Source of the DNA: Opeltia flavorubescens | Lineage: Eukaryota > Ascomycota > Lecanoromycetes > Teloschistales > Teloschistaceae | Assembly: GCA_000442125.1 (NCBI GenBank) | Contig: KE546970.1 | Coordinates: forward strand, 1,232,667-1,296,666 | Length of the DNA stretch: 64,000 bases | Reading direction: 5' to 3' | Shown: piece by piece, positions 45,015-55,200 of the stretch | Layout: each line of letters opens with the position of its first letter | Position numbering within the stretch: the first letter of the stretch is position 1 | Notes under the pieces: model-generated | Seen by the model: only the letters and a program-made list of their open reading frames with translations | What the model was told of the DNA's origin: nothing | Database searches by the model: none | Position numbers and translations under genes: made by a program

Positions 45015-46900
45015 CTATTGTGTCTTTTTCTCCTTGTTCAGGAAACGATCCTTCAATATACCCAACCTTCCCCTTATCTTCGCCTTTAACTTCGCCAAAT
45101 CGAAACCTTCAACCTCATCCGCACCCACAAATCTCCTTACTAGCAGGTTATAAATACTCCCAAACGCCAGCGCCATCACAGTGCTTGTCAAAATGATCAC
45201 ATTATACGGCATACTGAAGTCTGGTGTTGGCAACGAAAGTAACAGATTCGTTGTTCGGATATATACTGCTTCTGACGGAATATTTGATGAGTTTGAAAGG
45301 AGTCGAATGACCGCGGGAGCGACGTCGAAGCCACGATTTGCGTCGGGTGGGTACTCCGTGTACCGGAGAATGGCTTTTTCGAAATCGTAAGTCAGGCGGA
45401 CGGTCGAAGCTGGAGGGACTGTGATCTGGAGTTCAAGTTGTGTTCCACGCCGACGATCCAGAGCGGGGCGGTAATAGATGGAGGTCATGATCTTGTCACT
45501 TGGCATTGGGGAATCTGGGATGGTCTGGGCTTGGAGCGTATGTAGATAAGGCTTCATAAACCAGGGTAGGGTTTCAAAATATAAGAAGGAAATAGCGATG
45601 TCGCTGGAAGGATTGGTCAGAAGGGTTTGAACGCCGCCTCGTTCTTGCCCGTGGCCTGTAAAAGAACGGGAAGCGTAGAGTTGCGGGGTTGGGCGAGGTA
45701 CAACAGCTTGACTTTCTTGTTGGGGGAGAATTATCTCAAAGGGTTCAGAGCTAGGGAGGACGTAGCAGCGAGAGTCTGTCGAAGTGTCTTTGCGTTCGAT
45801 GGATCCTTCAGAGTTCTGTACCAGGTGCTCGTGTGGCACTTTTACGCAGACAGATTCTGAGGATTTGCCATGAGAGTCGGTGGCAAGGCACGAGCCCTTG
45901 ATTGGACGTCCAAAAATCTCCGACAGACTCCATGATTGTCTATTCGACGTGTCGAGTGGATAGCAGGCGTCTGATGACGAATATGGCTTTGACGTATCGC
46001 AGATGAGTTCTTCTGTAGGAATTGGTCGAGGTATGGGATTGTCTATTTCAAGATAGAATTAGATACGCGACGATCTTCTCGACGGCAGGGAACAAACCAT
46101 AAGGACGCCTTGAGCGCTCAATATCCAACACCATATCCACTGTCTGCTCCATCTCCACAAGGCATCCGGGGGCATCCTTTGGACATATAGGCCTGATGTC
46201 GATAGCCATACTCTGCCAGGATGCATCAAACAGTTTGTGGCCATCCAGCAAGCTCGATATACCAGCTTTGCCCTTGCAAGGGAGCAGCTTTAGGAAGGGA
46301 GTCAGATTTTCTGTGCAAACGACTTCTCCAGGCAGTGTCCCGTGGAGGAGATGAAGTTTAGACAAAGAAGCATTTCGGTGATCTCCGAGAGGTTCAAATG
46401 TAATCGAAGGCCGGGTGGTTCGTGTAGAATCGATAAAGTTGAGGGAAGCGCAGAATAGACCCGACAGGGCATGATTCAGGGTAATCCAGTGGGCAAATGC
46501 ACTGATCTAGTCAGATTCGCTTCACTAAGCTGTGAATTCTCCCATACTCTTCTTCCGTATCTGCTTCTACCCACGCCCAGAGCTCAACGCCCATTCCTCC
46601 CTCTTTTGCTCCTCTCCGTGGCCGAGTTCCCCAGCTCTCAGCGTCCCATCTCCCCGAGCTGAACCTTAGATGAAGTTCCTTTGTTCTCGCATGCTGTAGA
46701 ATTTGACCGAGAGAGCGCGGTATGTATCTGAAATGCTGCTGCTCAAAGGACTGAAGGGATGCGTTACTGCTGAATTTGAAAGATGCTAGTAACGACCCCT
46801 GAGGGAGCGGCTCAAGGACAAGACCTTCCTGGTATTCTGAATCGGCAATGACATAGGCAATGAATAGTAAAGACAGGACGAAGAAGTAAAGACGGCACAT
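45015..46900 (-). CDS. GPI16: GPI transamidase subunit Gpi16 (PIG-T)
   Basis: At least three exons, starting MCRLYFFVLSLLFIAYVIA (signal peptide, ATG 46900). Family blocks in order: LHLRFSSGRWDAESWG and GVELWAWVEAD, HWITLNHALSGLFCASLNF, LHGTLPGEVVCTENLTPFLK, LLDGHKLFDASWQSMAIDIR, TVDMVLDIERSRRPY, then LPWFMKPYLHTLQ, and a C-terminal span YNVIILTSTVMALAFGSIYN with a cytosolic basic tail KDRFLNKEKKTQ. Gpi16 is an ER membrane part of the complex that attaches GPI anchors to proteins. The first intron is 46 nt (GTATGG to ATCAG); a second near 46035-46095 joins RRPYDNPIPRPIP. The start is shared with a short promoter against LUC7. Confidence 0.9.
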
Positions 46901-47117
46901 GCCTAAGTGTTACATCGCTTCCCCATCAGGGGACGGAGGGATAAAGCTGAACATGGAAATAGATTGCATATCAGATGAGGCTCAACGCGCCTGTTAAGCG
47001 AGCGGTTATTGTCCCCGTTGAACCTTTTTGAATATCTCAACTGCAGTCACCTCTAATGTTCTGCTGATATCAGGACTGATTCACGATACAGCAAGGGCTA
47101 ATTAAGCTGCCCTCATT
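46901..47117. promoter_or_regulatory. Compact bidirectional promoter, GPI16/LUC7
   Basis: 217 bp between divergent starts, the shortest shared promoter of the window. No distinctive element was identified by eye. Confidence 0.5.
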
Positions 47118-48103
47118 ATGGCAGCCGAACAGAGAAAGCTGCTTGGTAAGCCTATTCACAACTCCCTTAATACTGTGACTAACACCTTTCAGAGCAGCTC
47201 ATGGGCGCCGGTGCCTCGTCCAGACACGCCCAACTATCCCTCTCAGATCCCAAGGTCTGCCGCTCCTATCTCGTCGGTACCTGCCCACACGACCTTTTCA
47301 CGAACACCAAACAAGATCTTGGACCTTGCCCCAAAGTCCATAGCGAACCTCTCAAAACCGAGTACGAAACTTCCCCAGACAAAAGCAAACATGGGTTTGA
47401 GTACGATTACATGCGCGATATGCAAAAGTACATCGATGAATGTAATCGGCGTATTGATGCAGCGCAAAGGCGGCTGGAGAAAACACCGGATGAGATACGG
47501 CAGACGAATGACCTTGTGCGTTAATTTCCCCTGCAGTTTAGTGAATAATATTCATGCTAACGACCATGGTCGTTCCAGCTTAAACAAATATCTGATCTCT
47601 CACGCTCCATTAACACCGGTCTTCTTGAGATATCCATCCTAGGCGAGTCCGGCACCATCACCACAGCCGTCACCGAATTCCACAAGATCCGCGTTGCCAA
47701 AGCTGCCAAAGAGGAGAAAGAGCGTGAACTGAAGTCTCTCTCCGATACATCTGGTCCTTCGGGGCATCAGAAATTACAGGTCTGCGATGTTTGCGGAGCA
47801 TACCTTAGCAGACTGGACAACGATAGAAGGTTGGCCGATCATTTCTACGGAAAGATGCATTTGGGTTACGCACAGATGAGGAGAACGTACGAGGGCTTGC
47901 AGAAGGAGCTGAAAGGAAGGGCGCCACCTAGTCGAGCGGATGATAGGGCTGATGGGCCACCCAGAGATGACGGGGACGGGGGAGGATGGGGAGGCAGAGG
48001 GGGTTATGGAGGCAGGGGAGGTGGATTCAGGGGTGGCGGAGGGGGCTTTAGGGGCGGTGGGTTCAGAGGAGGTAGAGGAGGCGGATATGGGGGGAGATGG
48101 TGA
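47118..48103 (+). CDS. LUC7: U1 snRNP protein Luc7
   Basis: Three exons (47118-47145, 47193-47515, 47579-48103) give 291 residues. The N-terminal zinc finger reads LSDPKVCRSYLVGTCPHDLF followed by C and H in GPCPKVHSE. A coiled coil follows (YIDECNRRIDAAQRRLE). The second finger reads LQVCDVCGAYLSRLDNDRR and HFYGKMHLGYAQMR. The tail is RGG/GGFRGG-rich, as in many fungal Luc7 proteins. Luc7 is part of the U1 snRNP and affects 5' splice-site choice. It converges with an RGG-protein gene and shares its promoter with GPI16. Confidence 0.93.
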
Positions 48104-48200
48104 AGTTCTAAGTTGCTTCATTTGAGCAAGGCGTTCTGATATCTGAATGGAAGATACCCGGGAAACCAAAATTATATGTACACTTTACTGTACTGAATAT

Positions 48201-49199
48201 TTACCATCCACCCTCGGGCGTCTTTGCATTGACTTCATCTGCCCAGCTGTGCCCACCCCCTTCTGTAGGCTGGAATGATGGCACCTCCACCTTCGGCTGT
48301 TGCTCACTTTCAGACGGAGATATTTTTGAGACGCTGTCTATTTTTGGAGCTTGTGTTGGTGGGAGGGCTGGAAAGTCGGTTTCTACGTTCGGTACCGAAT
48401 TTTGTAAGATCTCAACATTGTTGGCATAACCACCACGGCCCCTCCCGCCTCTACCTCTGCCTCTGCTTCCTCGCCCTCTTCCACCCCTTGATCCATGTTC
48501 GCGATCTTCAAAGCCGTCGTTGCTATTTATTCGTAGATCCGTGCCTCGATCGCCAAGACTGGGATAATTTTGTACACCACCATGCGCTCCTCGTTGATAT
48601 CGGCTACGTCTAGGATCATTGGCAGGCTGTTCTTCTTTCCCTTCATCCCATTCCCTCCCACCTTGAGCACCAAGCTTGCGCAGTCGATTCTTCTCTCGTT
48701 CCTGGTCCATCAACCTTCGTGCCCGCCCTTCTTCTTGCCGTCGTTGGCTGGCCTTGGCTTCGCGCTGTTGAAATGATGCTTCGTCCGCTTCAGCCAGACG
48801 ATGGGCCTCTTCTCGCTTGGCGTTATTGAGTTTGACAGCTGCTAATTTGGCACTAAGTTCTTCCTCGGTAAGCTTCGGCTTAGCGTTTCCACCTGTCGCT
48901 GACCTATCGCCACGGACCGCCGTTGATGGTTTCGGTGTACTGTCTGGTTCAGTGGCTGATGTCTCTTTGATAGTAGCAGAGTGTTCAGTAGGCTGAGGCG
49001 CGGGGTCTTGGCGTAAGTGCTGTTGCTGCTGGGCTTGTACAGGCCGCACTCTACCCCGACCTCTAGATCCATTGTTCTGCCCTCTACGAGAACGAAGTGG
49101 TTGGGGTTGTACAAAATCTTGGACAACAGGTTCAATATCAGGGATAAAGTCGTCGTCGAAGAGATCGTCTGGTGTTCGGGTCTGTGCAAATTCTTCCAT
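48201..49199 (-). CDS. RGG-rich, probably RNA-binding, protein
   Basis: A single exon of 332 residues. The N-terminus is acidic (DDLFDDDFIPDIEP), followed by Arg/Gly-rich blocks (SRGRGRVRP) and a basic helical region (LTEEELSAKLAAVKLNNAKR and RQEEGRARRLMDQEREKNRL). A strong RGG stretch (SRGGRGRGSRGRGRGGRG) lies near residues 240-260. The end is an acidic, Pro-rich tail closing GHSWADEVNAKTPEGGW. I do not recognise a named family; the composition suggests nucleic-acid binding. The 3' end faces that of LUC7 at about 100 bp. Confidence 0.7.
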   Translation of the reverse strand: MEEFAQTRTPDDLFDDDFIPDIEPVVQDFVQPQPLRSRRGQNNGSRGRGRVRPVQAQQQQHLRQDPAPQPTEHSATIKETSATEPDSTPKPSTAVRGDRSATGGNAKPKLTEEELSAKLAAVKLNNAKREEAHRLAEADEASFQQREAKASQRRQEEGRARRLMDQEREKNRLRKLGAQGGREWDEGKEEQPANDPRRSRYQRGAHGGVQNYPSLGDRGTDLRINSNDGFEDREHGSRGGRGRGSRGRGRGGRGRGGYANNVEILQNSVPNVETDFPALPPTQAPKIDSVSKISPSESEQQPKVEVPSFQPTEGGGHSWADEVNAKTPEGGW

Positions 49200-50191
49200 T
49201 TTGCAGAAACCCTACCTGGCAAATTAGATGGACAGAAGAGACGCAGTTTTAAATTTGTAGATTCTGTGCAAGTAGATTCAATGAGCTAAGATACTAGCAA
49301 TCAACGGAGACGGTAATGAATTCGGCATAAGAAAGAGTGAAGAAGGTTTTTATCCAGATGATAATACAGACAACAGGGGTTTACTTTACTGGTGCAAAGC
49401 AGAAAGTGAGTAGTTATATTGAGTTACAGCCGTGCTTTTAGTATGAAGCATCAAGAATGAATTCAATTCTGCAATGGATTGCATGAGGTAAAGGGCGATA
49501 CTACCCGGTGTTCCTTACTAGCTCAGTATCGGCAGGAACCATCTGCAGCTAAAACTCGGGCCGCGATGTCGACATGCCATAAAGCTTATTTATGTTAGTC
49601 AGGTCCAACTGTGTGGAGATAACGTACAAATAATACCACATCAAATCTAAATCCAGACTGTTTCGAAAGTCAGAGATCTACTTAAATATTCTCCGCACCT
49701 GTGTTTGCATTGAGAATAGCTAGAATCTGCTATTCTGATACGGATACAGTGTTAACGCCTCCATTTTTGAATGTCGCATTTGAAAGCAGCTCTAAAACAG
49801 CAGTCAAGCTTCAAGTACCGCGCCACTGCTGTCGTTCTCCACTGAGAAATCAATCCGTCCCGGAGTGCGCTTGCTATGTGTCGGCAATCTCGTAGAACGG
49901 CGGCATTGACTGCGTTCTAGGATGCTTTGACTCTACCCGTGCCCGACTACATGCAAGATATGTTGTCAACATCACTAGCCTACAGTAATTTTTGTATCGC
50001 TGACAGCTTGAGGGCCGGCTGTTGACGTCCCGGGTTACTGGACGGGAAAGGATCTAATTTCGTACGTCGTACGTTGTCTGTTACGATTCATTGGCTATAA
50101 TGCCATGAATACCTTGAGCGTAGATTGTATGCCGGTTTGGTGGTTGATGTTTTCGAGGACAGGGATTGATGTTACTGTTTTTTAAAGGGCC
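49200..50191. other. 1-kb intergenic interval
   Basis: This lies beyond the start of the RGG gene and beyond the stop of the NMN adenylyltransferase gene. It should contain the RGG gene promoter. A CGTACGTCGTACG near-palindrome sits near 50060. No gene was recognised; frames are short. Confidence 0.45.
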
Positions 50192-51294
50192 TCATTTTGA
50201 TGTCGAACTTCCGGCAGTAGCTTGAACAGGCACCTCTTTGCCCTTCTCATGGATGCTGGACGAGGCGCCATCGTCTTCGTATAGCCCATTGACTTCAATA
50301 TACTGCTGAAGTCTTAACGAGCTGCCCTTACGCTATGAACGGCTGCAATCGACTTACATTAATGACGGGAGCGGGCACTAAGTATCGTACGCTCATTTCA
50401 CGTTTGAGGAATAATCGAATTTTCGTACTCGATACATCGTTTTGTATCAATTGTTGAATGACCCATATATTGTGTCTCCAGGGAGTCAACGTTGCCAGAG
50501 CGTCATCGATGTCTGTGCCTGTCCTTTCGACAATGAACACCCCATATTTTCCAAGGATATGATCAAGGTCCTCCTGACTCCATACACCTGACGATTCGCC
50601 AGATTAGCAAAATGACGTGTATGCGAAGCACCAGACAGATATGTGATCGATTTTCCGGGCGGGCCTGGAATTATCACTTACCAGGGGTGCTCATAGTCTG
50701 AATCAAATCAGCACCAGCAAGGAGAACGATTTTGACAGCCTTTCTCTTTCCGTCCTCGGTGGCAATTCCTCGTTGGACGCCGTTGATTTCGTGTTCAAAA
50801 TGGTCAAGAACGAGTGCCGTTGGCTGATATTCCTTTTGTATAGCCTCCCATGGATCTACGTCAAGCCATGTGGATGATTGCTCCGTCGCAATTCTCGTCA
50901 TTGCTACACGGTGCTCCGCGCTGGCAAGACCTTGGTGATGCTGATGTTAGCAATCACTCCGAAAAAAATCGGCCGTTCAGACACATGCAAGGGATGCATA
51001 GGTAGTCACAGGTACCATACCAGCTTTACGGTATGCATCTGATACAGGTGACAGGTAGCCTCCAACAACTTCGAAGTCACTATTATATTTGGCGAAGTCT
51101 GCGGCCATCTCGAACATCCGTAGGTGAAGGTAGGTGATGGGGGAGAACGAGCCACAAGCTACCAGTAATAAAGGCGTCTTGGACGAGTCTTTCATGCATT
51201 GCCTCAATCTAGCCTGTGGAAACGAGTAATTGATTAAGCTGCCTGTCGGAGTTATGGACGGGCGCTCAGGTGCATCATTCTCCAGTGTCGCCAT
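50192..51294 (-). CDS. NMA1: Nicotinamide/nicotinate mononucleotide adenylyltransferase
   Basis: Four exons, first ATG at 51294 (MATLENDAPERPSITPTG). The nucleotidylyltransferase motif GSFSPITYLHLRMFE contains the phosphate-binding His and the GxFxPxxxxH pattern. It is followed by GYLSPVSDAY and, after an intron, GLASAEHRVAMTRIATEQ. Then come WLDVDPWEAIQKEYQPTA, KIVLLAGADLIQTM, VWSQEDLDHI and the second signature SSTKIRLFLKR (ISxTxxR type). The C-terminal exon reads YIEVNGLYEDDG and ends STSK. The enzyme joins ATP to NMN or NaMN to form NAD or its deamido form. An in-frame upstream extension without an ATG resembles a mitochondrial presequence. Confidence 0.9.
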
Positions 51295-52252
51295 CCCGGA
51301 CGAGAACTGACGTATGGAAAGCTTTGGCGGGTTAAGGTCCGTTCGTACACAAATAACAGACGACAGAAAATTAAATGAAACTCTGGTTCCGACGAATGAT
51401 CCTTGAGCAAGCGCGGAAGGTCCAATAGCACGTCGTATGCTCCTTCGCACAAGTAAAGTTTTGATTGAAGCTATGTTGAAGAGTGCAAGCCTCCTTGATA
51501 TAATATTTCAAGTGATATATGAGTCAAAATAATCTATGGAGGGTGTTTGAGGGGATTAATATCGTAGCCTAAACCACCGGAGACATCCGAGGTGAAGAGG
51601 CAGTGTGATATTCCTAATTCAGCTAAACCGAAAATGGTAATGCAGGATTCAGATTAGAAGTCGAACACTGCTGTCATACGAATGATCACAGGATATTCAG
51701 AGGCGTCGCAGTATTTTCTTTTAACTTTGACAGGTTTCTGTGCATGCAAGCAATAACTGGCCGAATCCTCAGAGCCACGGATCAGAATTGATCGCTGTCT
51801 TGGCTATTACCCGAGTCATGCCTTTTCTAGGATTGTCCGCCTATCAATCGTCTTCATAGGGTTATGCGAGCCCAACTCATCAGCACGATCACCAACAGTA
51901 TTCGACATTACCCGGTACCGTCGAATCCACTCAATACTTCTTATGGGTTGAACAGCACATTGCATGATATGACGTTCATTACCGAAGCTTTCGTCACTCC
52001 CTCATAGTGAAGAGCGCTCCATCCCGCTTCACACGCCTATGGCGGATTGAAACGCATGGCCAAAGCTTCCTCCACCATCGAACCTTCCCCATTCGACAGT
52101 TTCTCGTCATCTTTATCTACAAGGTAGCTATTATCTGTCTCGATTCGTTGAACCTTACTTGTTCTATTCCTGAATGAATGCGGCATCAGTTACCTCCTCA
52201 TGATCCCTAGTCCCCTCACCTCTGCCGTGGCGTACTGTGAGAACAGGTTCTC
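51295..52252. promoter_or_regulatory. Divergent promoter region, NMA1/UFD4
   Basis: About 960 bp between divergent starts. The first 217 bp on the minus side are open in the NMA1 frame but contain no ATG. The rest has no recognised gene. Confidence 0.45.
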
Positions 52253-55200
52253 ATGTCTTCCAGAGTCACTCGCTCTTCAGCGAGGCTTGCAGCAGGTTCA
52301 TCAGCATCAATCCCCCCGGCACCTCGTCCCGCACCCCCACCCACGACTTCCCGGAAGCGAAAAGCCACCGGCTCGACAAACAACGCTTCAAGCCAGATAC
52401 CAGTGAATTCAGAACCATCTCCGCCGCGTCGATCAAAGAGACGGAGAGTCACCGCAGCTGAGCCGTCGACAGCCGCACCGTCGTCGCCACATCGCCGTCA
52501 GCCAGCGAAGCAGTCTCCCCAAATGGCTAAGCCAGGGTTGGTACACATCTTTGCATGAAATACTTCATCCTAATCTTAATCTCATTACAGGTCATCTTTC
52601 AAACCTGAGGCGGAAACAGAAAATACCCAGCCCACTAATGCTGAAAGCTCAAAGCGAAAATCAAGCCGTAATAAGAAGCCTACCCACGGTAAGCTTTCTT
52701 GTGAGATGATGGAAGTCCCCTGCTAAAATGTGGCAGACACCGAACCTTCCATAGCACCAGTGGCATCCTCTACTCGTCGCTCCAAGAAGTCCTTAGCCAA
52801 GAAAGCAGAAGATCCGGTCACGAAGGATAGTGAACCTATCACAAAAGAGAACTCTAAATCACCCAGTCGACGGCTGTCCGGCGAAGAGCCTAGCGATGAC
52901 GAAAATCATCAAAGCCCACGAAGACCATTCCACCATGAAGATGACGGTGATGATCCATTTAGAAGCAGCTTCCTCAGCCACAGCGGCCACCATGGTGGTT
53001 TGTCAAGCACACTTCGAGCACTAAGCGGTATGGTCACGGGATCTTCGTCCAAACTAAGGGAGATACTACCAAACCTGAGAGAAAAGGATGATCCTTCAGT
53101 ACAGCTCATCGCACTACAAGATCTTTCGGAGCTACTGCTCGTCTCGACCGAAGATAATCTATCCGGACAGTTCTCGCCCGATCAATTTGTCAAGGAATTG
53201 GTTGCTTTGATGCAGCCGAATGAATTTGGAGATGAGAATCCCGAGATGATGTTATTAGCATGTCGATGCATAGCCAATTTGATGGAAGCCTTACCTCCAT
53301 CGACTGCGAACGTCGTCTACGGAGGAGCAGTTCCCGTGTTGTGCCAGAAGCTTCTGGAAATTCATTATATTGATGTTGCTGAGCAGGCTTTAAGTGTGAG
53401 TCTGAAAGAAGACCTTTGATTATCGGCGATCTTACTGACGCGCTTGTTAGACTTTGGAGAAGATATCTGTTGAGTTTCCGTCCTCAGTAGTCCGTGAAGG
53501 AGGACTGACAGCCTGCCTTACTTATCTGGATTTCTTTGCCACACCTACTCAGAGATCAGCTGTCACGACAGCAGCTAATTGTTGCCGCAATATTCCTCAG
53601 GACTCTTTTGCAGTGGTTAGAGATGTCATGCCGATTCTGCTTAACGTTCTGGCCAGCAGTGATCAAAAGGTTGTGGAACAAGGCTCCCTCTGCGTTTCAC
53701 GAATAGTGGAAAGCTTCAAAAATCAACAAGACAAATTGGAAGAGCTTGTAAGTCCGGATCTACTGAAGGCTATTCGGGGTCTGCTGTTACCTGGTACCAC
53801 CAACTTGATTGGATCTAGCATTCACACTCAATTTCTCAGAGTCCTGGCCATCACAGCTCGCGCTAGTCCTTTGCTGTCGTCCGAGATGTTCAAGATGAGT
53901 ATAGTCGATACTCTTTTCCAGATCTTGACCGGTGTATCCCCGCCAAGCGGCATCGAAGATGTGGCTTCTAGGATTGACGGAGTGATGATTATGCAGGCTT
54001 TAATCCACCGGCCAAGAGAGCATGTCTTCGAGACCCTCAACGTTATATGCGAACTACTCCCTGGTATTGACACTGACCTTCTGTCGTTTCAAGATGATTC
54101 TCTGCATTCAAAGTCATTATCTGAAGAACTGCTTCCTGTCCGCATTCGCGAGTCACAAAAGTCTCCCAACAGCAAAAGAATCGAGTTATTGCAAGAATGC
54201 AAGGATGAAGTCAGAAGATTCGCTATCATTTTGTTGCCCACTCTCACGGATGCTTATTCCAGTACTGTTAATCTCAGTGTGCGGCAGAAGGTCTTGACTG
54301 CACATCTCAAAATGCTCTCAAACCTTGATGCATCAATTTTAGAAGAGGCCTTAAGGACTGTCCCTTATGCATCTCATCTTGCGTCTATACTTTCGCAAAG
54401 GGATCATCCTACATTGGTCACTTTTGCGCTACATGCAGCGGAGCTTTTGCTTACTCGACTAGCGTCTATTTACCGCTATCAGTTCTATCGAGAAGGAGTG
54501 ATGGCCGAAATCGTTAAGTTGGCTAACGAGCCGCTTCAATCTATTAATGATAAAGCTATGCCTCTTAATCATCCCCATATTCCAGAGGACGACAGCCCGA
54601 ATGATTCGAAGGCCACCCTGGCTCCAGTACAACTTTCCTCCGACCAGAAGGTCCAGCTTGATGCCTCCGTACCATCTGACGATGATAGCGACGATGACGA
54701 TGAAGACGATGATCCAGATAACGAAGAAGATGAAGGTCTGGCCGAAGTTCGAGATGATACGTCGCTTTCACCTTCTGACTCATCGTCTTCTGAACACAAC
54801 GATCAAGTTACGACCATGGACAACAATCTGCAGGATTATGTTGCAACGCGAGCCAGGAAGCTGTTAGAGATTCATGAGACGAGCAAAGCAATCGAAATGC
54901 GCGATAAGGCATCTGAGATCCTGAATGGACTGAAAAAGGTTGCTGGGGAACTTTATGAATGTTATCTGGGCTTGGGATCTGGGAATGGCACAAAGGTTTT
55001 CTCAAGACTGTCTCGCCATTTTGACGGCGATGCCCTCAATAGTATAACCAGCGCTGAACTGTTACATTCCGGCATAGTTCAAGCTCTGTTGGACGTTTTC
55101 AGTAATTCAGATGGTGAGTCTCCTTGAGCTGGGAATCTCACGTAAAATCCACTGACACTCTCTCACACACAGAAGCATTAAAAGCCAAGGCACGCATGGA

